Below the pieces are notes generated by a model. That model did no database searches and had not been told where the DNA came from. It was given only the letters and a program-made list of their open reading frames with translations. Of a stretch of 64,000 nt of DNA, positions 1 to 7,690 are shown piece by piece. This DNA is from Pedobacter frigoris. Its GTDB lineage: Bacteria > Bacteroidota > Bacteroidia > Sphingobacteriales > Sphingobacteriaceae. A program made the position numbers and the translations under genes. Location: assembly GCF_005116445.1 (NCBI RefSeq), contig NZ_SWBQ01000001.1, positions 992,001-1,056,000 on the forward strand, in the 5' to 3' direction. The stretch's first letter is position 1; each line of letters opens with the position of its first letter.

Positions 1-126
1 GAAAGTAACACCTGCTGGACTGATAGAAATGTCGCGTTGTGTTGCTTCTTTAATTTTGCTGCATGATGAAAAAGCAATCATCAAGGCAACTGCTGATGTA
101 AATAGGGTAGAGATTTTAATGTTCAT
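1..126 (-). CDS. Lipoprotein, N-terminal part only (runs off the window)
   Basis: The minus strand reads from an ATG at 124-126 to the window edge without a stop, giving 42 residues. They begin with a lysine-containing hydrophobic signal peptide ending in a lipobox-like FSSC at about residues 18-21, followed by SKIKEATQRDISISPAG. This predicts a lipid-anchored envelope protein. The mature part is cut off, so I cannot assign a family or function. No consensus promoter box was recognised in the AT-rich stretch upstream. Confidence 0.6.
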   Translation of the reverse strand, partial: MNIKISTLFTSAVALMIAFSSCSKIKEATQRDISISPAGVTF

Positions 127-441
127 GTAATTTGGTTTTAGTTTATATTTATAAGTTGCAAATATTCACAAAATTTGTCGAATTAAACAATACCAATAAA
201 CGGGTATAATTAGATTGCGTTTTTACCAAACCTCTCATTTATTTGGCTATTTTCACTAACAGAATTTAATATTGTTGATGTTTTTAACGTGCTGTATTTC
301 AAGCGATTTAAATCAATGATTTTTAAGTATTTATTTACATAAAGGAACTTTTTAAGATGAAAACAGCGTCTAAATACAGAATATTATTTTGATTGTAGTT
401 TTATCTTGTTGTTTTACAGTATTTTATGTGTTTTATTTGGG
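127..441. other. AT-rich intergenic region, nothing recognised
   Basis: This 315-bp gap separates the 5' end of the truncated lipoprotein gene from the 3' end of the 83-residue gene; both are on the minus strand. It should contain the promoter of the lipoprotein gene, but I found no TAnnTTTG box on the minus strand. I saw no credible small ORF, hairpin or repeat. Confidence 0.5.
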
Positions 442-693
442 TTAATATTGCTGACGGTCATACGCTGCAGAGAAATCGCTTCTCATCGTTTTAAAACGCT
501 CCACAACAGTCGCTATAAAAGCTTCATCCAGCATCTGGAAGATCTCGTTTGCCCCTCCTCCGGTGAGGTCTAATTCTGATAATTTATAACTCTGCTCTAA
601 TGTTCCCTGCTCAAATTTGACGATGTATTTTTGGTTCATATTGAACAAGGTGATCTTACAGTCCGGATGTGGAAGTTCTGCTATTACTCTCAT
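442..693 (-). CDS. Small conserved-looking protein of unknown function (83 aa)
   Basis: I do not recognise a family. The product is soluble, with no signal peptide or membrane segment. It has a short beta-rich start (MRVIAELPHPDCKITLFNMN, then KYIVKFEQG) and a helical second half. A central TGGGANEIF stretch may mark a short conserved motif. It lies downstream of the S46 peptidase gene on the same strand, but that gene's terminator stands between them, so it is probably transcribed separately. Length, start context and ordinary codon use support a real gene. Confidence 0.6.
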   Translation of the reverse strand: MRVIAELPHPDCKITLFNMNQKYIVKFEQGTLEQSYKLSELDLTGGGANEIFQMLDEAFIATVVERFKTMRSDFSAAYDRQQY

Positions 694-728
694 GTGATTT
701 ATTTAAAGATGGTGAAGATTAAATTGAT

Positions 729-761
729 TAAAAAAAAGCCGTCCTCAATTAAGGGACGGCT
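729..761 (-). terminator. Rho-independent terminator of the S46 peptidase gene
   Basis: The arms AGCCGTCC (737-744) and GGACGGCT (754-761) form a perfect 8-bp GC-rich stem. On the minus strand it is followed by a run of eight or more T residues. It lies just downstream of the peptidase stop codon. Confidence 0.85.
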
Positions 762-780
762 GTCGGTTATTTCAATTGTT

Positions 781-2961
781 TTAAAGTTTGACTCCCATTT
801 CGGTGAGCAGGAAGTCTGCCTTGTCGATTTTTGCGGCTACCCAAAGTACATAGCGAATATCAACCCCGATAGATCTGCTGTAGCTCTCATTCCATGCGTA
901 ATCATTGATCGTAGCGCCATATGCACGGTCAAAATTTACTCCAATCAGTTCTCCGTAAGCATTCATGATAGGAGAGCCGGAGTTGCCGCCTGTAGTATCC
1001 ATGTTGTACAGGAATGAAACAGGTACATCATTCAGGTCTTTCTTTACAAAAGGCCCAAAATCTTTCGCATCCCATAGCGCCTTGATTTGTGGAGGATATG
1101 CAAACTCAGGGTTGCCGGTCGTGCCTTTTTCCAGGATTCCTTTTATGGTCGTGTAGGGGCGCATGTACGATGCATCAGCCGGCCAGTAGCCTCTCACGTA
1201 TCCGTAAGTCAGGCGCAGTGTGCTGTTGGCATCCGGAATGAAATCCTTTTTCAGGAATTTCTCTTTTACATTCACGTAATCGCCCATCAGTTTATTCAAA
1301 AGCCCCTCTCTGCGGTCTTTCTCCGGTTTCAGTTCAGCTATTTGTTTAGATAGATCTGTTTCAAAAAGAAGCAGGCCATCATTATATGTGCTGATCGATT
1401 TAGGTGATTGGATTAAGGTATTCAATACATATTCTGCATCCTTTAGTTTACTCAAGCCAAAAGTATTGTCGATGTATTGGTCTATCACGGTATTGCCGTT
1501 CGATCCTTTGCTGCTGATTTTATCTACCGCATTCACTTTTTGAGTAAAATTAAACGCTGCTGCATCACTCATCATTCTCTTGAAGATCTTTCTGTCGGCA
1601 TCTATTTCATAAGCATCATAGATGGCGGCCAGGTTCTGCTTTAGCTTCGGATGGTTCTGTTCAAAAAACGCCTGTTTTTGTGCCGCCGGCTGTGCGTCAT
1701 AAGCGGCTTTAAACGTGTTTATGTTTCTCGCTACCCCTAGTAAGCTGGTAGAGCTGTAGATCTGCGACAGCCAAAGGTCTCTTTGTGCATCACCATTGAT
1801 GAGTTTGTAAAGGTTATCGATGTCGGTCATCAGACTCCCGTATTTGGCCTTTACATCCGCATTGTTATTGATGAATTGGGATAGGGCAGCATCTTCCTGT
1901 TTCTTTTGTGCGATCAGGTCTATGCCTTTCAATCCCTGTAGCTTACCTCTGTAGTTTTTTAGCGTATTGGCATTTCTTTTAATCCTGGTGGCCAGTTTGA
2001 TCTCTGTAGCCTTATTTTTCTTGCCTACGGTTTCCATGGTTGTATTCTGGAAATCGTATAGATCTGAGGTGTAAGGGAGCACAAACTTCTGCTGATATTC
2101 AATGAATTGTGCAGGTCTGTGGCGGAAGGTTCTGCCGGGATAACCCAATATGAACACAAAGTCCTCCTCAGTAGTTCCTTTTGGATTTACTTTCAGGAAT
2201 TTTTTAGGCGTATAAGGCACATTGTCTTTTGAATACTTCGCAGGAGAGCCATCCTTGCCAACATATGCGCGCATGAAAGAGAAATCGCCTGTATGACGAG
2301 GCCACACCCAATTGTCTGTTTCGCCGCCGTATTCACCAATCTGACGGTTTGGTACATATACCAATCTTACGTCTTGTATGGTCTTGTAGCGGAACAGTAC
2401 GTAGGTCTTTCCGATGAACATTTCAGATACCTCAGCTTTGATGGAAGGGTCTTTTTTCTCAGCTTCCACAACGATATTTTTCATTGCGTTGTTGATGAGT
2501 TGTAGTCTGGAGGCTGGATCTTCGATTTGCGCTACAGCACCCATTACTTTATCCGATACGTCTTCATAACTATCGGTAATACGGCAGGTTAATCCTTTTG
2601 CTTCAATTTCTTCTTCATGTGATTTTGCTACAAATCCATTGGTCAGGTAATCGTGTTCCGGTGTGCTGGCTTGCTGCACGGCACTGAAGGCACAATGGTG
2701 ATTGGTGATGATCAATCCCTGATCTGAAATGAAAGATCCCGTGCATCCGCCAACGTTTACAAGGGCATCAACCAGACTTGTTCCATTGGGATTGTATATC
2801 TCATTCTGGTCTATTTTTAGTCCTGCTTTTTTCAGGTCCAGCTTGTGGATTTCGCTTAAAGGAAACATGCCTTCTTCCCAGGGCTTGTAACCTGACTGCA
2901 ATACACCGATGGTTAACAGTGAGCAGCTCAGTAGGGAGGTAATTAGCGTCTTTTTATTCAT
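781..2961 (-). CDS. S46-family dipeptidyl-peptidase, DPP11-like
   Basis: Secreted serine exopeptidase that removes dipeptides from the N-terminus of oligopeptides; peptidases of this family act in the periplasm. At 726 residues it has the usual length. After a signal peptide, the chymotrypsin-like domain carries the catalytic His in TNHHC (His89) and the catalytic Ser in GGNSGSP (Ser661); the alpha-helical insert lies between. Arg679 stands 18 residues after the catalytic Ser, in GVNFDRAYG. In Porphyromonas DPP11 an Arg at this spacing gives specificity for Asp/Glu at P1, whereas DPP7 has Gly. I therefore infer an acidic-residue DPP11 rather than DPP7. The gene is monocistronic, with its own promoter box and terminator. 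Confidence 0.92.
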   Translation of the reverse strand: MNKKTLITSLLSCSLLTIGVLQSGYKPWEEGMFPLSEIHKLDLKKAGLKIDQNEIYNPNGTSLVDALVNVGGCTGSFISDQGLIITNHHCAFSAVQQASTPEHDYLTNGFVAKSHEEEIEAKGLTCRITDSYEDVSDKVMGAVAQIEDPASRLQLINNAMKNIVVEAEKKDPSIKAEVSEMFIGKTYVLFRYKTIQDVRLVYVPNRQIGEYGGETDNWVWPRHTGDFSFMRAYVGKDGSPAKYSKDNVPYTPKKFLKVNPKGTTEEDFVFILGYPGRTFRHRPAQFIEYQQKFVLPYTSDLYDFQNTTMETVGKKNKATEIKLATRIKRNANTLKNYRGKLQGLKGIDLIAQKKQEDAALSQFINNNADVKAKYGSLMTDIDNLYKLINGDAQRDLWLSQIYSSTSLLGVARNINTFKAAYDAQPAAQKQAFFEQNHPKLKQNLAAIYDAYEIDADRKIFKRMMSDAAAFNFTQKVNAVDKISSKGSNGNTVIDQYIDNTFGLSKLKDAEYVLNTLIQSPKSISTYNDGLLLFETDLSKQIAELKPEKDRREGLLNKLMGDYVNVKEKFLKKDFIPDANSTLRLTYGYVRGYWPADASYMRPYTTIKGILEKGTTGNPEFAYPPQIKALWDAKDFGPFVKKDLNDVPVSFLYNMDTTGGNSGSPIMNAYGELIGVNFDRAYGATINDYAWNESYSRSIGVDIRYVLWVAAKIDKADFLLTEMGVKL

Positions 2962-2998
2962 CTCTGTTTTTATGTAAGTTAGTGATCAGATAGAAACA

Positions 2999-3018
2999 CA
3001 TTGCCGGTTCCGGCAATG
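2999..3018. promoter_or_regulatory. Perfect inverted repeat in the S46 peptidase leader
   Basis: CATTGCCGG, two T residues, then CCGGCAATG: 9-bp perfect arms with a 2-nt centre. It lies 38 bp upstream of the peptidase ATG and directly downstream of a minus-strand -7 box at 3032-3039, so it should fall near the transcription start or in the 5' leader. It could be an operator or an RNA hairpin. No binding protein is suggested. Confidence 0.5.
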
Positions 3019-3031
3019 GTCGTTAAAATCA

Positions 3032-3039
3032 CAAATCTA
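3032..3039 (-). promoter_or_regulatory. Bacteroidota -7 promoter box for the S46 peptidase
   Basis: The minus strand reads TAGATTTG, matching the TAnnTTTG -7 consensus of the Bacteroidota primary sigma factor. It is about 70 bp upstream of the peptidase start. No clear -33 TTTG was found at the expected spacing. Confidence 0.5.
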
Positions 3040-3060
3040 ATTATTTTAATTTGAGTGTCG

Positions 3061-3240
3061 TACATACTTGCAGTAGTGTTAATAGGGGCTGCGTCGTAGC
3101 TCGATATTACCTGATTATTACCTGGTGCGTACCTCCGTCGCTAATAAGTACCGTTTTGCGAACTAGCTAATGACAAGGTGTGAACAAGGTGCCCATGAAG
3201 TCAGCACTTTAGTAATCGCTGAAACATGACAGCAGATTGA
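3061..3240. other. Intergenic stretch between divergent genes
   Basis: This is the central part of the 347-bp gap between the S46 peptidase and the fRMsr gene. It contains two ATTACCTG copies about 10 bp apart and two ACAAGGTG copies, but no ORF, terminator or RNA gene that I recognise. Confidence 0.4.
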
Positions 3241-3262
3241 ATTTTTCTAAGATAGACTTTAT

Positions 3263-3270
3263 TACTTTTG
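3263..3270 (+). promoter_or_regulatory. Bacteroidota -7 promoter box for the fRMsr gene
   Basis: TACTTTTG matches TAnnTTTG. Transcription starting a few bases downstream would begin after the most upstream possible start codon (3237) and before the ATG at 3309, which supports the shorter protein. Confidence 0.5.
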
Positions 3271-3308
3271 CTATCAGTTCAATAAAAAGAAATTTCAATT
3301 ATAAACTA

Positions 3309-3785
3309 ATGGCAGAGGATTTAGAAATCTTAAAAGACGCAGATAAAGAGGCTCAGTATAAGACGCTGATTCCACAAATTAAGGCTTTGATTACAGGAGA
3401 GGAAGATCAGATTGCCAACCTCGGTAATATTGCGGCTGCTTTGAAGGAGCAATTTGGTTGGTTTTGGGTAGGGTTTTATTTGATTAAGGGAGAAGAACTC
3501 GTGCTTGGCCCATTTCAGGGGCCTGTAGCTTGTACCAGGATCAGAAAAGGTAAGGGCGTTTGTGGTGCCTCATGGGCGCAGCGCGAAACGCTGATTGTTC
3601 CGGATGTAGATCTTTTTCCCGGGCATATTGCTTGTGCTTCAGCTTCCAGATCGGAAATCGTATTGCCTTTATATAAAGGAGATGAGGTGATCGGTGTACT
3701 AGATGTAGATAGTCAATATCTATCTCATTTTGATGAAGTTGATGCAAAGTATTTGAAGGAAATAATTAACCTGCTTAATGGCTAA
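3309..3785 (+). CDS. msrC: Free methionine-(R)-sulfoxide reductase, GAF-domain
   Basis: A single GAF domain of 158 residues that reduces free L-methionine-(R)-sulfoxide in the cytoplasm. The three family cysteines are present: Cys75 (PVACTRI), Cys85 (KGVCGAS) and Cys109 (HIACASASRSE). Their spacings of 10 and 24 equal those of the E. coli enzyme (84, 94, 118). I chose the ATG at 3309 because the -7 box at 3263-3270 lies inside the longer reading frame that opens at 3237, and because homologues are about 160 residues. The end overlaps the following glycosylase gene by 8 bp, so the two are probably translationally coupled, pairing oxidative and alkylation damage repair. Confidence 0.9.
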   Translation: MAEDLEILKDADKEAQYKTLIPQIKALITGEEDQIANLGNIAAALKEQFGWFWVGFYLIKGEELVLGPFQGPVACTRIRKGKGVCGASWAQRETLIVPDVDLFPGHIACASASRSEIVLPLYKGDEVIGVLDVDSQYLSHFDEVDAKYLKEIINLLNG

Positions 3786-4383
3786 GTTACCACTATCATT
3801 TTATCAGAATATAGAAGTAAACCAGCTTGCAGTGCAACTGCTGGGTAAACGGTTATACACTTGTGTCAACGGCGTGCTTACCGGTGGCATCATCGTGGAG
3901 ACTGAAGCTTACAAAGGTGTAGAGGACAAAGCGTCACATGCCTATGGCGGCCGATTTACAGACCGGACCAGAGTGATGTATGAGCAGGGAGGGTTATCTT
4001 ATGTATACCTCTGTTATGGTATCCATCACCTGTTTAACGTAGTTACAGCACCTCAGGGGATACCTCATGCCGTGCTGATTAGAGGGCTGGAGCCGGTGGA
4101 AGGATTGGATGTGATGCAGGAGAGAAGAAATATGCCTGTTTTAAAACCAAATCTTACAGCCGGGCCTGGTGCCTTAGCTAAAGCTATGGGCATTGACAGG
4201 GGGTTGAATGCAAAGGATCTTGGCGGAGATGAAATCTGGATAGAGGACAAAGGTCTTAGCTTCAATGACGATGAGATCGTTTCTTCCCCACGGGTAGGTG
4301 TCGACTATGCGGGCGATCATGCCTTACTGCCCTGGAGGTATTATGTGAAAGGCAACCGTTTCGTGAGTAAACCAAATAGCTAG
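3778..4383 (+). CDS. DNA-3-methyladenine glycosylase, AAG/MPG family
   Basis: Base-excision repair enzyme that removes alkylated purines such as 3-methyladenine and hypoxanthine. The 201 residues match bacterial AAG-family length. The family signature VETEAYKG is at residues 40-47; by alignment with human AAG (Glu125, Tyr127), Glu43 is the general base and Tyr45 the residue intercalating at the flipped base. The conserved stretch YGIHHLFNVVT follows. The start overlaps the fRMsr gene by 8 bp. No partner domain is fused to it. Confidence 0.92.
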   Translation: MAKLPLSFYQNIEVNQLAVQLLGKRLYTCVNGVLTGGIIVETEAYKGVEDKASHAYGGRFTDRTRVMYEQGGLSYVYLCYGIHHLFNVVTAPQGIPHAVLIRGLEPVEGLDVMQERRNMPVLKPNLTAGPGALAKAMGIDRGLNAKDLGGDEIWIEDKGLSFNDDEIVSSPRVGVDYAGDHALLPWRYYVKGNRFVSKPNS

Positions 4384-4459
4384 TGTTATACTGTGGTTTA
4401 ATACGGACTGGTATTTAATTCGCTTAAGTACTGCTTAAATCCTGGTGTTTTACTGCTTG

Positions 4460-4514
4460 AGCAAGAGAATAGCAAGAGAGGAGCAAGAGGAAAGCAAGAG
4501 AAAAGCAAGAGAGA
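4460..4514. repeat. Five-copy 11-bp-period minisatellite (AGCAAGAG core)
   Basis: AGCAAGAG begins at 4460, 4471, 4482, 4493 and 4504, an exact 11-bp period. The three bases after each core vary (AAT, AGG, GAA, AAA, AGA). The array lies in the 222-bp gap between the glycosylase gene and kynU, about 90 bp before the kynU promoter box. The strict purine-rich strand and helical-turn spacing are unusual. Its function is unknown. Confidence 0.85.
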
Positions 4515-4592
4515 ATTAGAGCACAATTCCGACAAATGCCACAGTCTTGGACTAAATTTTAAAAATGTTCATAACTGCTGATTACTTTTATA

Positions 4593-4600
4593 TAAGTTTG
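4593..4600 (+). promoter_or_regulatory. Bacteroidota -7 box immediately before kynU
   Basis: TAAGTTTG matches TAnnTTTG and ends only 5 bp before the kynU ATG at 4606. If used, the transcript would have almost no leader. Confidence 0.5.
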
Positions 4601-4605
4601 AAACG

Positions 4606-5892
4606 ATGAATTTTGAAAACACATTAGCATTTGCTCAGGAAATGGATCAGGCTGATCCGCTTCGTGATATCAGAAATGAATTTTTATTTCCTCAACAAAA
4701 TGGAAAGCCATTTATTTACCTGTGTGGTAATTCTTTAGGGCTTCAACCTAAAGTTGCACGTGAAGTTTTAGAGGTGCAACTTAGTAACTGGCAAAACCTG
4801 GCTGTAGAAGGCTGGTTTGAAGGTGATAGTCCATGGATGTTTTATCACAAAGAGCTGAAAAAACTAATGGCACCTATCGTTGGCGCCAGTGCCGCTGAGG
4901 TTTGTCCGATGAACACCCTGACGGTAAATCTTCATTTACTAATGGTCAGTTTTTATAAGCCAAAAGCAGGAAGGTATAAGATCATCATGGAAGCCGGAGC
5001 TTTTCCTTCTGATCAGTATGCGATAGAAAGTCAGGTTCGGTTTCATGGTTATGATCCTAAAGATGCGATCATCGAGGTTGTCCCACGTGAAGGGGAATAT
5101 ACCCTGAGGACTGATGATATCATTAGTATTATTAAAGAAAACGGCACTGAAATCGCCCTGGTGATGTTCGGCGGAGTAAATTATTTTACCGGTCAATGGT
5201 TTAATATGGAGGCCATCACCAAAGCAGGGCATGCTGCGGGTGCTGTTGTAGGTTTTGACCTGGCGCATGCTGCGGGTAATGTTCCTTTGAAGCTGCACGA
5301 CTGGGATATCGATTTTGCCTGCTGGTGTTCTTATAAATATCAGAATTCCGGACCAGGTGGGATTAGTGGTATTTTTGTACATGAAAAGCATTTTTCTGAC
5401 AGCACGTTGAACCGATTTGCTGGATGGTGGGGTTACCAGGAAGAGCAGCGGTTCAAGATGGAAAAAGGTTTTGTGCCCGAAGTTGGAGCAGATGGATGGC
5501 AGGTGAGCTGCACGCAGGTAATGCCTATGGCTTTATACCATGCTTCTTTGCAGATCTTTGAAAAAGCAGGATTTATAGCGCCTTTAAGAACTAAAAGTAA
5601 AACTTTAACCAGTTACTTATTTTATGTTATAAATGAGGTAAATAACAAGTTGGGAGTAGAGCAATATAAAATCATTACGCCTGCAGAAGAGGCAGACCGT
5701 GGTGCGCAGGTATCTATCATTGCAAGAGCTGAGGGAAAGAAGATATTTGACTTACTTGTTGCTAATAATGTATTGGGCGACTGGAGAGAACCCAATGTCA
5801 TCAGGCTGAGTCCTGTGCCTTTGTATAACTCATTCGAAGATGTTTTTAAAACAGGAGAACTACTGTTGAGTATTGGCAGAGAGTTGTTGTAA
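4606..5892 (+). CDS. kynU: Kynureninase
   Basis: PLP-dependent hydrolase that cleaves L-kynurenine to anthranilate and alanine, and 3-hydroxykynurenine to 3-hydroxyanthranilate. The 428 residues show the family hallmarks: GNSLGLQP near the N-terminus (residues 41-48), the cofactor-binding Asp in GFDLAHAAGN (Asp218) and the Schiff-base lysine in SYKYQNSGPGG (Lys244). No other tryptophan-degradation gene is in the window, so whether it serves NAD synthesis or catabolism cannot be told here. The very short distance to the -7 box suggests a leaderless or nearly leaderless mRNA. Confidence 0.95.
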   Translation: MNFENTLAFAQEMDQADPLRDIRNEFLFPQQNGKPFIYLCGNSLGLQPKVAREVLEVQLSNWQNLAVEGWFEGDSPWMFYHKELKKLMAPIVGASAAEVCPMNTLTVNLHLLMVSFYKPKAGRYKIIMEAGAFPSDQYAIESQVRFHGYDPKDAIIEVVPREGEYTLRTDDIISIIKENGTEIALVMFGGVNYFTGQWFNMEAITKAGHAAGAVVGFDLAHAAGNVPLKLHDWDIDFACWCSYKYQNSGPGGISGIFVHEKHFSDSTLNRFAGWWGYQEEQRFKMEKGFVPEVGADGWQVSCTQVMPMALYHASLQIFEKAGFIAPLRTKSKTLTSYLFYVINEVNNKLGVEQYKIITPAEEADRGAQVSIIARAEGKKIFDLLVANNVLGDWREPNVIRLSPVPLYNSFEDVFKTGELLLSIGRELL

Positions 5893-5926
5893 GTTTTCAT
5901 TAATTTTGAGAGAAAGCTAGCTAATT

Positions 5927-6787
5927 ATGATCAATTATAATCCTAAAGACTGGGTAACATTTATTTTTCATGTACATAAGGCAGACACGATCAGGATTTT
6001 ATGGCCGTTGATGTTGAGTGTAGCCTTGTTTTCTGGCTGCATTGCTTTTCTGGAGCTGAATTATCTGAAGCTGGCGGAGACTACTTATGTGAAAAATATA
6101 GGCATGATGCACAGTTTGCTGGGCTTTGTCATCTCGATGCTGCTGGTGTTCAGGACCAATACTTCGTATGACAGGTGGTGGGAAGGACGAAGACTTTTAG
6201 GTGGACTGACCAATGTGAGCCGTAATTTTGCGATTAAGCTTAAGGCTTTGAAACTGAAGGAGACACACATTGAATTTTTTGAATATGCGATTCCTAAATA
6301 TGCTTTCGCACTCAAAGAACATTTGAGAGAGAAGCAGTATTTTGGCAAGAACAGTTTGCTGATTGAAGTGGATGGTGGTAAGCACATTCCCAACCAGGTA
6401 GCGACCAGTATAGCGTCCAGAATTTTTGAGCTGCAAGCCAGCGGAGAGATCAGTCAGGAGCAATTAATCATACTTAATGCAGATGTTCAGCAATTCACGG
6501 ATATATGTGGTGGCTGTGAGCGTATTAAGCGGACACCAATTCCATATTCTTACAGTGCATTTATTAAGAAGTTTATCTTCATTTACGTGATTACATTGCC
6601 ATTCGGCTGGGTGTTTAGTCTGGGCTATTTTGTGATTCCTATAGTGCCATTTATTCTCTATGTATTGGCGAGTTTAGAGCTGATTGCAGAGGAAATTGAG
6701 AATCCTTTTGGAGAAGATGCCAATGATTTGCCGGTGGATGAGATCTGTGACAATATAGAAAAACATGTAGGGGAGATCCTCAGGTAG
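5927..6787 (+). CDS. Bestrophin-family membrane channel (UPF0187/YneE-like)
   Basis: Inner-membrane protein of the bacterial bestrophin family, predicted to form a pentameric ion channel. The 286 residues contain an early transmembrane segment (about 24-46), a second (about 58-76), the family motif RTNTSYDRWWEGRR (about 78-91), and a later hydrophobic pair (about 208-250) with PFGWVFSLGY. It ends in the conserved acidic stretch EEIENPFGEDANDLP, which is typical of the family. It lies 34 bp after kynU and its stop codon directly abuts the deacetylase ATG, indicating co-transcription with the genes that follow. Confidence 0.88.
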   Translation: MINYNPKDWVTFIFHVHKADTIRILWPLMLSVALFSGCIAFLELNYLKLAETTYVKNIGMMHSLLGFVISMLLVFRTNTSYDRWWEGRRLLGGLTNVSRNFAIKLKALKLKETHIEFFEYAIPKYAFALKEHLREKQYFGKNSLLIEVDGGKHIPNQVATSIASRIFELQASGEISQEQLIILNADVQQFTDICGGCERIKRTPIPYSYSAFIKKFIFIYVITLPFGWVFSLGYFVIPIVPFILYVLASLELIAEEIENPFGEDANDLPVDEICDNIEKHVGEILR

Positions 6788-7687
6788 ATGGTTAAGGTTG
6801 CCTGGCACCCCCTGTATGCACATCCTTTGCCGGAGGGGCATCGCTTTCCGATGCTTAAGTATGAACTGATCCCGGAGCAATTGCTGCATGAGGGCTTGAT
6901 TACCGAACAGCATTTGTTTGCTCCTGAGGTATTGAATGAGGATGTTGTGTTGTTATCTCACGATAAAAATTACTGGAAGCAGCTTAGATATTTGACTCTA
7001 ACGGCTGCGGAACAAAGAAGGATTGGCTTTCCGTTGACAGCGCAATTGCTGGAAAGGGAACTGAGGATAGCGCAAGGAACGGTTGATGGTGCATTGTATG
7101 CAAAGCAGTTTGGAATAGCTTTTAATGTGGCTGGTGGTACACATCATGCAGGAAGTAATTGGGGAGAAGGATTTTGTTTGTTGAACGATCAGGCAATTGC
7201 TGCAAACTATTTGCTGGATAATGGTTTAGCAAGTCGCATCTTAATTATAGATTTAGATGTTCACCAAGGAAATGGTACGGCAGAAATCTTTTATGACGAG
7301 CCCAGGGTTTTTACTTTTTCGATGCATGGAGACAGGAATTTTCCATTCAGAAAGGAGCGCAGTGACCTGGATATCGCATTGGAGGATGGGCTGAACGATG
7401 AGCAGTTCCTGGATAAATTAGATGGGGCGCTGAGCGAATTATTGAAGCACGAACCCGATTTTGTGTTTTATTTGTCGGGCGTAGACGTACTGGAAAGCGA
7501 TAAGTTAGGTAAGCTTGCCTTGACTAAATCAGGGTGTAAAGAAAGAGATAATATGGTATTGCAGTTTTGTAAGCAGCACAATTTACCGGTACAGGTAAGC
7601 ATGGGAGGTGGTTATTCGCCCGACATCAGAGATATTGTGGAAGCACATTGCAATACATTTAAAGTTGGCTTAGATATTTTTGAATAA
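6788..7687 (+). CDS. Histone deacetylase-family (class II/acetoin-utilization-like) deacetylase
   Basis: Zinc-dependent deacetylase fold (COG0123) of 299 residues. By alignment with HDAC8, the zinc ligands are Asp157 and His159 in IDLDVHQGNG and Asp233 in SGVDVLESD. The charge-relay pair is His119-His120 in GGTHHAG, and the catalytic Tyr sits in SMGGGYSPD near the C-terminus. All key residues are present, so it should be active. The substrate could be acetyl-lysine, acetylpolyamine or another acetyl amide. It starts right after the bestrophin stop codon and ends 3 bp before topB. Confidence 0.9.
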   Translation: MVKVAWHPLYAHPLPEGHRFPMLKYELIPEQLLHEGLITEQHLFAPEVLNEDVVLLSHDKNYWKQLRYLTLTAAEQRRIGFPLTAQLLERELRIAQGTVDGALYAKQFGIAFNVAGGTHHAGSNWGEGFCLLNDQAIAANYLLDNGLASRILIIDLDVHQGNGTAEIFYDEPRVFTFSMHGDRNFPFRKERSDLDIALEDGLNDEQFLDKLDGALSELLKHEPDFVFYLSGVDVLESDKLGKLALTKSGCKERDNMVLQFCKQHNLPVQVSMGGGYSPDIRDIVEAHCNTFKVGLDIFE

Positions 7688-7690
7688 TTT

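Noticed and set aside
631..1017. Plus-strand open frame opposite the end of the S46 peptidase gene
   Set aside because: It lies antisense to a strongly supported gene and its terminator, and has no recognisable protein features. It is a shadow frame.
3237..3308. Upstream extension of the fRMsr gene
   Set aside because: A TAnnTTTG box lies inside it, and homologues are about 160 residues, which fits the ATG at 3309.
4460..4514. CRISPR-like array
   Set aside because: The repeats are only 8 bp with 3-bp variable parts, far too short for CRISPR repeats and spacers, and no cas gene is present.
4939..5391. 150-codon minus-strand frame inside kynU
   Set aside because: It is fully antisense to kynureninase, has no start context, and its composition is that of a reverse-complement shadow.
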